DNA of 43,324 nucleotides, from assembly GCA_964398215.1 (NCBI GenBank), contig CAYNNP010000028.1:1-43324 (forward strand), read 5' to 3'. This DNA is from CAYNNP01 sp964398215. Its GTDB lineage: Bacteria; Planctomycetota; Planctomycetia; Pirellulales; Pirellulaceae. Positions 34,265 through 42,025 of the stretch are shown piece after piece. A model generated the notes under the pieces. It was not told the DNA's origin. It saw nothing but the letters and a program-made list of their open reading frames with translations, and made no database searches. How positions within the stretch are numbered: position 1 is the stretch's first letter; the number at the start of each line of letters is the position of its first letter. Position numbers and translations under genes: made by a program.

Positions 34265-34566
34265 GCCAGAACTAGTAAAATGTGGTCCTTGCCTAGCGTG
34301 ATCAGGAAATCTGATCCATTTGCGAACGCTCCAAGCATGGTGGACGGGAGATTTTACGCATACCGTCAACGGTCGGCGAGGGGCGCTTGTAGTGGTTTTT
34401 TGGACATATATCTGGATTTCTATCCTGAATTGGCGGTTTCAGATTCTGTCGTGCCATTTCTAAATTAGGTTGGCATTTGTAGATTTTTCCCACGCTACAG
34501 CGATTGTTGAGCCTCATAATTGCCAGTTCAAGCCACTTATTCGAATCGCCAGGCGACTTGGTGCCA

Positions 34567-35706
34567 ATGCTAACCAGTGAAATCGACGAATTTGCGAAAG
34601 AACGCGTTTCGCAAGTCACGCGTGTTGGCAAGTTCGTGGACGTGCGCAGCTTTGATCAGTTAACGGCTGTGGAGCTAGAGCGTTGGCGCGAATTGCGCCA
34701 GAGCACAGATGGGTACATCCCACCATTCTTTTCGCCGGTATTCTCCGAAGCAGTTCATCAATCGCGCGGGGACGTATCGGTAGCAGTGATTCACGACGCC
34801 GATCAGATTACTGGATTCCTGCCGTTTCACAGTTACCGAGGTGTGGCTCTTCCAGCGGGACGTTTTTTCAACGATGCCCACAACGTTATTCGGCATCCCA
34901 ACACGAAAATTGATTGGCAGTGGTTACTGCGCGAAATCGATTGTAAAGCATTCGACTTTCATGCCATGGCTGGGCTCAGTAAATCGGAACTCGGCGCTTT
35001 TGGCTACCGGACCATCCAGTCTTTTCATGCAAACATTGGTGACGACTCCCACGCATTCTTGAGCAAGCTGGGCAAGGCTCATAAAACAGTTGGGCGGCAG
35101 GGTCAGAAGACGCGCAAGATGGGGCGAGAAATCGGCCCTGTTAGTTTTGAATTCGATTGTCGCGACGAAAAAATCTTGCATCAAACGCTTGCTTGGAAGC
35201 GAGAGCAATATCGGCGGACTCACATTTTGGATTTGTTCACGCCAGAGTGGACCCGCGATATGGTCGACCATTTGTTTCACCGAAAGTCAGGTGCTGATGA
35301 AGCTCGTGGGGTGCTTTCTGTGTTGCGTGCAGGCGAGAACATTGTCGCATGTCATTTCGGAATCTTGGAAAACCAATTCTTGCACTATTGGTTTCCCACC
35401 TACGATCCGCAGTACAGGATCTATTCACCGGGTACGGGATTGTTCGTCGAAATGATTCGTGATGCGACGGACAATGGAGTGAATTGCATTGACATGGGCT
35501 ACGGCGAACAGCCGTATAAAACACGGCAAACCGATGCTACTGGCGCGGTCGCCTTTGGAACCATTTCACGGTCCAGTATTCACCAAGCGTATCGACGCGC
35601 CGAATCGATGGCGATTTCTGCCATCAAGAAAATGCCAATGAAAGAGTCGCTGAAGAAGGTTTGGCGAAAAATGCAGCCCAACGCTGGCATTTCAAAGCTG
35701 CGTTGA
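34567..35706 (+). CDS. GNAT acyltransferase, CelD/BcsL type
   Basis: A 379-residue protein matching the Acetyltransf_6 (CelD/BcsL, FemAB-like GNAT) pattern. Visible features are VDVRSFDQLTAVELERWRELRQ near the N-terminus, a middle segment with FLPFHSYRGVALPAGRFFNDAHNV, and a C-terminal GNAT half with ACHFGILENQFLHYWFPTYDPQY, SPGTGLFVEMIRDA and CIDMGYGEQPYKTR. Such enzymes acylate cell-surface or exopolysaccharide sugars, or carry lipid-type substituents. ATG 34567 is preferred; TTG 34504 and 34507 are upstream alternatives without a clear ribosome site. It is convergent with the UDP-xylose synthase gene, which also fits a polysaccharide context. Confidence 0.85.
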   Translation: MLTSEIDEFAKERVSQVTRVGKFVDVRSFDQLTAVELERWRELRQSTDGYIPPFFSPVFSEAVHQSRGDVSVAVIHDADQITGFLPFHSYRGVALPAGRFFNDAHNVIRHPNTKIDWQWLLREIDCKAFDFHAMAGLSKSELGAFGYRTIQSFHANIGDDSHAFLSKLGKAHKTVGRQGQKTRKMGREIGPVSFEFDCRDEKILHQTLAWKREQYRRTHILDLFTPEWTRDMVDHLFHRKSGADEARGVLSVLRAGENIVACHFGILENQFLHYWFPTYDPQYRIYSPGTGLFVEMIRDATDNGVNCIDMGYGEQPYKTRQTDATGAVAFGTISRSSIHQAYRRAESMAISAIKKMPMKESLKKVWRKMQPNAGISKLR

Positions 35707-35745
35707 TCGCCTGGCCCCAAGCGGTTTTACATGGTCTAGCCTGAG

Positions 35746-36717
35746 CTACGAATAGTTTGGCGTTGGTGGTCGGTAGTCCGAAAGTTGAATCGATTTAAAC
35801 CAATCGATCGTGTGCTTGAGTCCATTTTCCAGCTTGATCTTTGGTTCCCAGCCCAGTTTTTCTTTGGCTAGGCTGATATCTGGGCGACGACGAGTTGGGT
35901 CATCCGAGGGCAACGGGTGCTGAACCAGTTTGCTGGACGAACCCGAAATGCCGATGATCAGTTCGGCCAATTCACGAATGGTGAACTCGTCTGGATTTCC
36001 AATGTTGACCGGTCCAATGAAGCCTTCTTCGTTATTCATCATGCCAATGATCACATCGACCAAGTCGTCGCGATAGCAGAATGATCGGGTTTGTGAACCA
36101 TCACCAAATATCGTGATGTCTTCACCTGCCAGCGCCTGACGGATGAAGTTCGATACGACGCGCCCGTCATAAGGGTGCATCCGCGGTCCATAGGTATTGA
36201 AGATCCGTACGATTCGAATGTCAACATTGTTGCTGCGGTGATAATCCATGAACAGCGTTTCGGCGACACGTTTGCCTTCGTCATAGCACGCTCGGATTCC
36301 AATTGGATTCACGCTACCACGATACGATTCGACTTGCGGGTGGACTTCGGGGTCGCCGTAGACTTCGCTCGTGCTGGCCTGCAAGATCTTTGCGTTACAC
36401 CTTTTTGCAACACCCAGCATATTGATGGAACCCAGAGCACTGGTCTTGATGGTTTTGATTGGATTGTATTGGTAGTGCCCGGGTGCCGCTGGACAGGCCA
36501 TGTTGTAGACCTCGTCGACTTCCAAAAAGATTGGCAAGGTTATGTCGTGACGGATCAATTCGAAATTAGGGAGGTCCAATAGATGGGCAACGTTTGTCTT
36601 TTGGCTAGTAAAGAAGTTATCCAGGCAAATAACGTCATGTCCTTGCTGTGTCAATTTTTCGCAAAGATGAGACCCAAGAAAACCGGCTCCGCCAGTCACC
36701 AAAATACGTTTAATCAT
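35746..36717 (-). CDS. UDP-glucuronate decarboxylase (UDP-xylose synthase)
   Basis: A 323-residue extended SDR that converts UDP-glucuronate to UDP-xylose and CO2 with bound NAD. It has the NAD motif GGAGFLGS (9-16), the UXS signature ACPAAPGHYQYNPIKTIKTS (74-93; usual form ACPASP), STSEVYGDP (Thr116, Glu118), and CYDEGKR with Tyr145 and Lys149. PRMHPYDGRVVSNFIRQAL and DGSQTRSFCYRDDLV are also typical. The absence of a membrane anchor suggests a soluble cytosolic enzyme. UDP-xylose would feed surface polysaccharide or glycoprotein synthesis. It lies 40 bases from the convergent acyltransferase gene and 145 bases after the TPR-protein gene on the same strand. Confidence 0.94.
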   Translation of the reverse strand: MIKRILVTGGAGFLGSHLCEKLTQQGHDVICLDNFFTSQKTNVAHLLDLPNFELIRHDITLPIFLEVDEVYNMACPAAPGHYQYNPIKTIKTSALGSINMLGVAKRCNAKILQASTSEVYGDPEVHPQVESYRGSVNPIGIRACYDEGKRVAETLFMDYHRSNNVDIRIVRIFNTYGPRMHPYDGRVVSNFIRQALAGEDITIFGDGSQTRSFCYRDDLVDVIIGMMNNEEGFIGPVNIGNPDEFTIRELAELIIGISGSSSKLVQHPLPSDDPTRRRPDISLAKEKLGWEPKIKLENGLKHTIDWFKSIQLSDYRPPTPNYS

Positions 36718-36815
36718 TCCGTTCGCTTCTTTTAAGTGAAATATGTAGGACGCGTCGAAAGGCTAGCGAATTCAGGCAAACAGGAAAACAGAAGTTTGCA
36801 CCTTTAGACATCACA

Positions 36816-36830
36816 GGCATCGATGATGCC
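36816..36830 (-). terminator. Small hairpin after the HEAT/TPR gene
   Basis: GGCATC-gat-GATGCC gives perfect six-base arms 33 bases past the stop of the minus-strand HEAT/TPR gene. No T tract follows on that strand, so it is only a possible terminator. Confidence 0.25.
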
Positions 36831-36862
36831 CAAAAGGCTGGCAGGTGTTGGGCGAATCGACA

Positions 36863-38710
36863 CTACTTGTTCTTGGCGTCAATCGTTGCTTTTTCAATTT
36901 CCTTCAGCTGGCGAACCATCGGAGGTGAATTGGGTTCGATACGAAGGGCTTTGAGTTGCATTTTTCTCGCTTCCTCAAATTGCCCAAGTGCAAGATAGCA
37001 ACGTGCTGCTGTGTCGAGCTGGGCGGCATTGTTTGGCGTCAGCTTCAAAGAACGGAGACTCTCTCGCAAGGCTCGCTTTAAATCCCCTTCAGTATTGGAT
37101 ACCAGCCAAGCATATTGATTGAGAGCCAATGCGAGGGAGCGATTGTGATCAACCCCTTGAATACCGCCCTGTGCTCGGAGCTCGGCACTTTTGATTTTAG
37201 ACTCGGATTCGCGAATTGCTCTGGAAAGGGTGTTGTTGACTAATTCTGTCCATTCCTTGTCGCCCTTGGTTCGATACATTTGAATCAAGATGTCAATGTT
37301 GCGATCGTTTAGGTTGTAGGACCGCATAAGCATTGGGCGTGCTTCAGCCAGCTTTTCTGCTTTAAGCAGTTTCATCGATCGATGGTATTCGGTCTCACTG
37401 CGAAAGAAGTCCAAGTTGTAACTGCTGTACCGCAAACGATCCTTGAAGGCAGAGTCTTGCTCAGATCGCTCGATGATTGGCGAGTACAATTCGACGACTC
37501 GGTCATGTTGGTGAAGTTCGCCAAGCATCCGGCCCAGGTGCTGACGTGCGCTAACGCCCACCAATGATTCCACTTTCATATTGTCAATGATCACGCGGTA
37601 TTCTGATTCTGCCCATTCAAACAAACCGCGGGCTTCCAGTTCTTGGCCGATCTCACGGTGAGCTTGAGCAATTTCATCCAGTGCACTTGGGGGAATCTTG
37701 GCCAATTCCTCTTCGGTAGCTGGGAAAGGCCGAATGGCCAGTGCTTTCTTTGCGAGTTTTTCTGCCTCTTCAAGCTCGAGAGCAACTTTTCGTGATTCAG
37801 CGACGGCGTAAATTAGGCCCGCATGTTTGCTGAACAGATTCTGATGCTGCGATTGCAATTCAAGCACAAACTCATGAAGCCGATTGTCGATGGCCCAGTT
37901 GCAAGCGTCATTCAAGTCGCGGGTGGTTGGGGGGATCAAGTCAATGTTCGCGCCGGCCAACTTGAGAGCTGCGTCACGGTGGCCTTGCAAGTTCGCCCGT
38001 TTGGCGCAAACACGAACCAAATCCAAGACGGACTTACCGGAACTTGATTGAGCCTTCAGGGCGTCGAGTTCGGTGCGTTGTTGTTGAACAAGTTTTTCCC
38101 ACTTTTCTGCGGCGTAGTCACCCGACTCCAGATCGCCCGCATAAACCTTCAGCCATTGAATTGACTTGCGCCGGCTATCCTGAGCCAATTCCATGATCAT
38201 CGCAGCATGCCGATTTCGGGTTGCCTGATCATCACTCATCGATTGCTGCATGAGCTCCAGGGCGGCGAGGTGATTGAGCGTGGCGGAGGTTTCAAATCGC
38301 GCGAGTCTGGCAAGTGCAGCGAGTCCTTTGCGCTCTGGCAGTTCGGCCAGTAACATGATTCGGCTTTGTCTTTCTTCTGCGTTTTGCGCCCCGTACTCGA
38401 ACAGGATCTCGCGAACTTCGGCAGCATCCGTTTCTTTTGACCAGCTAACCAGCAGGCTACTTACTAGGTACCGGGCGGCGGCAGCGATCTCGACGGTTTC
38501 GCTATCTGTGGCGGCTTGCAGTTCATCAAACGCTTCCAAGCCCATTCGGCGCAGTTGCTTTTGCGCTCGAACTCGCATTGCGTAGCTCTTGTCGGCCAGT
38601 TGCTCGATCAGCTTTCGAGTTGTCGTTGTTTTTGTGCTGTCAGGAGTTTGGCTGACAGCTATTGATGACAATCCGCCAACGAGCATCGTGAAGATGATTA
38701 AATGACGCAT
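36863..38710 (-). CDS. Secreted HEAT/TPR repeat protein
   Basis: A 615-residue protein with a signal peptide (about 1-20, ending IAVSQ). Residues about 30-180 look like HEAT-type repeats (IEQLADKSYAMRVRAQKQLRRMGLEAFDEL is typical of planctomycete HEAT proteins). The remainder is helical repeat of TPR type, clearest at the C-terminus: LNQYAWLVSNTEGDLKRALRESLRSLKLTPNNAAQLDTAARCYLALGQFEEARKMQLKALRIEP, split here across two units. No catalytic domain is present. Such proteins usually act as periplasmic or surface scaffolds; the partner is unknown. No good ribosome site precedes the ATG. Confidence 0.87.
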   Translation of the reverse strand: MRHLIIFTMLVGGLSSIAVSQTPDSTKTTTTRKLIEQLADKSYAMRVRAQKQLRRMGLEAFDELQAATDSETVEIAAAARYLVSSLLVSWSKETDAAEVREILFEYGAQNAEERQSRIMLLAELPERKGLAALARLARFETSATLNHLAALELMQQSMSDDQATRNRHAAMIMELAQDSRRKSIQWLKVYAGDLESGDYAAEKWEKLVQQQRTELDALKAQSSSGKSVLDLVRVCAKRANLQGHRDAALKLAGANIDLIPPTTRDLNDACNWAIDNRLHEFVLELQSQHQNLFSKHAGLIYAVAESRKVALELEEAEKLAKKALAIRPFPATEEELAKIPPSALDEIAQAHREIGQELEARGLFEWAESEYRVIIDNMKVESLVGVSARQHLGRMLGELHQHDRVVELYSPIIERSEQDSAFKDRLRYSSYNLDFFRSETEYHRSMKLLKAEKLAEARPMLMRSYNLNDRNIDILIQMYRTKGDKEWTELVNNTLSRAIRESESKIKSAELRAQGGIQGVDHNRSLALALNQYAWLVSNTEGDLKRALRESLRSLKLTPNNAAQLDTAARCYLALGQFEEARKMQLKALRIEPNSPPMVRQLKEIEKATIDAKNK

Positions 38711-39045
38711 GGATCTGTCTGGCTTGCAGGATCGAAATACAAAATGGGCTCACATTCCGGAAAACGCACATCATGCCCTCACGCCTTCATTGTCATCCCT
38801 AGAGAAAATAGATTCCAGCCCGTTCGGCCACTATCCCGCAGAATCTCTGCACATTGTTCTGTTTTCTGAACGTCTGGCCAATATCACCGTGTGGTGGCAA
38901 ACATGGTGTGAAACACGTTTTATGGGATGATGGGTTTCCAATCAAAGTATCGCTTGGCAAAAAAAAGAGCTAAGATGCGCCCTAAGATGGTATCCACCTA
39001 AGCCTCATTTTTTCCAAGCGACCGACCCCCGAATTTTCAGAATCA
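38711..39045. promoter_or_regulatory. Divergent intergenic region with CTAAG repeats
   Basis: These 335 bases separate the divergent HEAT/TPR and signal peptidase genes and should carry both promoters. CTAAGATG occurs at 38970-38977 and 38982-38989 (period 12), and a third CTAAG follows at 38998, just after an A-rich run. These could be a direct-repeat operator for the signal peptidase-lptB pair. No convincing ORF was found. Confidence 0.35.
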
Positions 39046-41037
39046 ATGAGTCGAAAACCCAAAAAGAAGAAAGAGACCAAAGCGCCGGAGCAAGCCAGGG
39101 ATGATCGTGATCCAGCGGTAATCCGGGCGGAGAAAATCCGTGGAGCCGCTGGACGCGAAACTGTCGAAGCTTTCGTGGTCGCATTTATCTTGGCATTGCT
39201 CTTTCGCGGTTTCATTGCCGAAGCCTTTGTGATTCCGACCGGTTCGATGGCCCCAACGTTAATGGGTGCCCACAAGGACCTGACATGCGATCGATGTTCC
39301 ATGACGTTCCCGGTTGGGGCAAGTTCCGAACGCAATAAACCTGTTCAACCCAAAGCGGTCATTGGTGGTGTTTGTCCAAACTGTCGACACGCCAACGCAA
39401 TGCGGTTGAATACCGACGCAAACCATGCGACCTTCAACGGGGACCGGATTCTAGTTAGCAAATTTAGTTATGCGCTCAGCGATCCTGAACGTTGGGACGT
39501 GATTGTCTTTAAGTTCCCAGGCAACCCGAAGCAAAATTACATCAAGCGGCTTGTTGGATTGCCAATGGAAACATTGACGCTGTCCCACGGCGACGTTTAT
39601 GCGCGACGTACTGGCACTACTGAAAAGAGTCAGATGCTGCGTAAAACACCCGACAAAATCTTGTCGATGTCGAACCGAGTTAGCGATACGAATTTTCAGT
39701 CGCCCGTTCTAATCAATGCCAAGTACCCGAGTCGCTGGCAGCCATGGGAACCTGGCGCCACCAAACCGCCAACCGATTCATGGCAAATCGACCGCTCCGA
39801 AAAAGGTCTCGTTGCCACATTGAAACCCGGCGATGATACACGGCAACATTGGCTACGCTATTTCCATCGCTTTCCCAACCAACAGATGTGGGAGAAAGCT
39901 GACAACGGCTTATCACTTGCGAATGTTGATCCTTATTCGTCCGGTGCGATCACCGACTTTTATGCGTATGACAGTTCCATCACAGTCCCCACGCTATATG
40001 CCTATGACGAAGCGCCATCAAGTTTGGGAAGACGGCTACCATTGGCAAGTCAGTACAGCAGTGGCGTCCTAAAAGAAGACTACAACGGACCTGAGTTTCT
40101 TAAAGAGCACGGACCTGGACGCCTAACTCACGACAATAGTTGGAGTGTGTTCATGGGAATGCACTGGGTTGGAGACCTGATTGCAAAAGCCGACGTACAA
40201 CTGGAAAGCGACGCGAAGGAACTAACCGCTCTGATTGTGGAAGCTGGTATCGAATACACCTGCACATTCGATCTGGCCACTGGAACTGCCACACTTGGAA
40301 TCGGTGATGCCGACCAGAAAACGCGAGAATTCAGCGATGCAAGCGGAAAGACCGCGACGAACCCATCAGCACAAACGTCGGTTACTGCTGGCACAAGGCA
40401 TTCGATTCGGTTCGCAAACGTTGACGATAAATTGACTCTGTGGGTCGACGACGAAGTCATCGAGTTCAACGCGCCAACGACGTTCGATGTTCGTGATTTT
40501 CGAACCGATGCCGAGGATAGGCCATATTATTTTGCTGGGGATCCGCTGGACGCTGCACCCGTGGGGTTTGCCGTCAAAGGCGGCCAAGCAACGATCCATC
40601 AGTTAACCGTTGATCGTGACAAATATTACATCCCGACCAAGGTTGGGATGATGATGGACGACTATCAAGGAAATTGGTCGGATATCCAAGTCAGGATGGT
40701 ATTGAGATCTTCTGAACAATGGGATTCGATGGATATTTGGCGTGACCGTCGCTCAGTTGAATTTGAACTCCAAGAAGACCAGTTCTTCCCAATGGGTGAT
40801 AACAGTCCCGAAAGTTTGGATGCTAGGTGCTGGGCTGGCAGCAAAGCCAAAAACGATCCAGACCCTCGACTCAGATTGCCAACACGAGTGACCGATGACG
40901 CCTACGCTTACAAGGATGCTTGGTACGTTCCGCGAGATTTACTGGTGGGGAAAGCGTTGGTTGTGTTTTGGCCACATTACTGGAACGCACCGATTCCATT
41001 CATGCCAAATTTCAAACGAATGCAGTTGATTCGCTAA
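39046..41037 (+). CDS. lepB: Enlarged type I signal peptidase
   Basis: A 663-residue S26 signal peptidase; usual bacterial forms are about 180-350 residues. After a Lys-rich N-tail there is one TM segment (about 40-60), then catalytic Ser67 in PTGSMAPTL and catalytic Lys167 in NYIKRLVGLP. The C-terminal box FFPMGDNSPESLDARCW lies near 581-597 (compare MGDNRDNSxDSR). Between Ser and Lys is a probable zinc ribbon: Cys81-x2-Cys84 and Cys110-x2-Cys113. Between about 190 and 560 is a large insert with a beta-rich part (DVQLESDAKELTALIVEAGIEYTC and TLWVDDEVIEFNAP) that looks like a concanavalin/LamG-type jelly roll. It should cleave exported preproteins at the outer face of the inner membrane. LptB follows after 48 bases. 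Confidence 0.93.
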   Translation: MSRKPKKKKETKAPEQARDDRDPAVIRAEKIRGAAGRETVEAFVVAFILALLFRGFIAEAFVIPTGSMAPTLMGAHKDLTCDRCSMTFPVGASSERNKPVQPKAVIGGVCPNCRHANAMRLNTDANHATFNGDRILVSKFSYALSDPERWDVIVFKFPGNPKQNYIKRLVGLPMETLTLSHGDVYARRTGTTEKSQMLRKTPDKILSMSNRVSDTNFQSPVLINAKYPSRWQPWEPGATKPPTDSWQIDRSEKGLVATLKPGDDTRQHWLRYFHRFPNQQMWEKADNGLSLANVDPYSSGAITDFYAYDSSITVPTLYAYDEAPSSLGRRLPLASQYSSGVLKEDYNGPEFLKEHGPGRLTHDNSWSVFMGMHWVGDLIAKADVQLESDAKELTALIVEAGIEYTCTFDLATGTATLGIGDADQKTREFSDASGKTATNPSAQTSVTAGTRHSIRFANVDDKLTLWVDDEVIEFNAPTTFDVRDFRTDAEDRPYYFAGDPLDAAPVGFAVKGGQATIHQLTVDRDKYYIPTKVGMMMDDYQGNWSDIQVRMVLRSSEQWDSMDIWRDRRSVEFELQEDQFFPMGDNSPESLDARCWAGSKAKNDPDPRLRLPTRVTDDAYAYKDAWYVPRDLLVGKALVVFWPHYWNAPIPFMPNFKRMQLIR

Positions 41038-41085
41038 CCAAAGATTTCGGATCGAAACCGTAATTCAAGATCGAAAAGGAATTCG

Positions 41086-41973
41086 ATGAACAACTCACAA
41101 TACGAAACCGATGATGGCGACGAGCCGGTACTGGAAGCCATCGACTTGCAAAAGACGTATGGGCGCCGCAAAGTAGTTGGCGGCGTGAACCTGCACGTTG
41201 GGTCTGGAGAGATCGTTGGCTTGCTGGGCCCCAATGGAGCGGGAAAGTCCACGAGTTTTCGCATGATGTGCGGAATGGTTGAACCCGATCGTGGCCGTGT
41301 TTATCTAGCGGGCGAAGACGTGACGGGGTGGCCAATGTTTCGCCGAGCACGCGATGGTCACATGGGTTACTTGCCGCAAGAACCCAGCGTGTTCAAGAAA
41401 CTGACGGTTGAACAAAACATATCGTCGCTGCTTGAACTACTTGGGATGGACCGCAAACGCCGAAAGGCGCGGACGAATGAGCTTCTCGAAGAATTCAACA
41501 TCACGCACATTCGTAAAAGCAAAGCGGCTGGGCTCAGCGGCGGTGAACGTCGTCGCTTGGAAATTGCACGCTGCTTGGTCTCGGATCCAAAAATTGTCAT
41601 GCTGGACGAACCATTTGCCGGGATCGATCCCGTCACTGTCCAGTCGATCCAAGGCGTCATCGAGCAATTGCGTGATAGCGGAATCAGCGTACTGATCACT
41701 GACCACGCTGCCCGTGAAATTCTGGAGACCGTGGACCGATGTTATGTGATTAGCAAAGGCCAAGTGTTGACGGTCGGACCGCCGAACGAAGTCAAACAGC
41801 ATCCCCAAGTGCGCGAAGAGTATCTGGGTGACATGGATGGATCAAGCAGTGATCAGGTCAGGTCCCAGACCGACACTCACGCCGGTTCACCAAAAGAAAG
41901 CGTGGTCCCCAAACCACATTTCCGCAACGACCAAGCTCGCCAGCGTTCTAAACATCGCGTTACCGACGTGTAG
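41086..41973 (+). CDS. lptB: LPS export ABC transporter ATPase LptB
   Basis: A 295-residue ABC ATPase. Walker A GPNGAGKS is at 48-55, Q-loop GYLPQEPSVFKKLTVEQNI at 94-112, signature LSGGERRRLEIAR at 150-162, Walker B VMLDEPFAGIDPVTV at 171-185, H-loop ITDHAARE with His207, and the family-typical YVISKGQVLTVGPPNEV. These match LptB, the motor that powers LPS transport to the outer membrane together with LptF/LptG. AAGGA precedes the ATG by about six bases. The C-terminal 45 residues form a polar tail beyond the usual LptB end (about 250). The gene lies 48 bases after the signal peptidase gene, so the pair is probably co-transcribed. No lptF/G/A/C gene is in the window. Confidence 0.93.
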   Translation: MNNSQYETDDGDEPVLEAIDLQKTYGRRKVVGGVNLHVGSGEIVGLLGPNGAGKSTSFRMMCGMVEPDRGRVYLAGEDVTGWPMFRRARDGHMGYLPQEPSVFKKLTVEQNISSLLELLGMDRKRRKARTNELLEEFNITHIRKSKAAGLSGGERRRLEIARCLVSDPKIVMLDEPFAGIDPVTVQSIQGVIEQLRDSGISVLITDHAAREILETVDRCYVISKGQVLTVGPPNEVKQHPQVREEYLGDMDGSSSDQVRSQTDTHAGSPKESVVPKPHFRNDQARQRSKHRVTDV

Positions 41974-41978
41974 TAATG

Positions 41979-42025
41979 TGTTTCAACTAAACGTTGGGGT
42001 GTCACGGCTGTCCCAGCTGTGAATC
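41979..42025. repeat. Dispersed palindromic repeat, copy 2
   Basis: Starts TGTTTCAACT like copy 1 at 14291, contains CAAC-TAAAC-GTTG, and ends in the hairpin CACGGCTG-tcc-CAGCTGTG followed by AATC, matching copy 1 except for one arm base and a shorter spacer. It begins six bases after the lptB stop and runs directly into the RHS reading frame. Confidence 0.6.
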
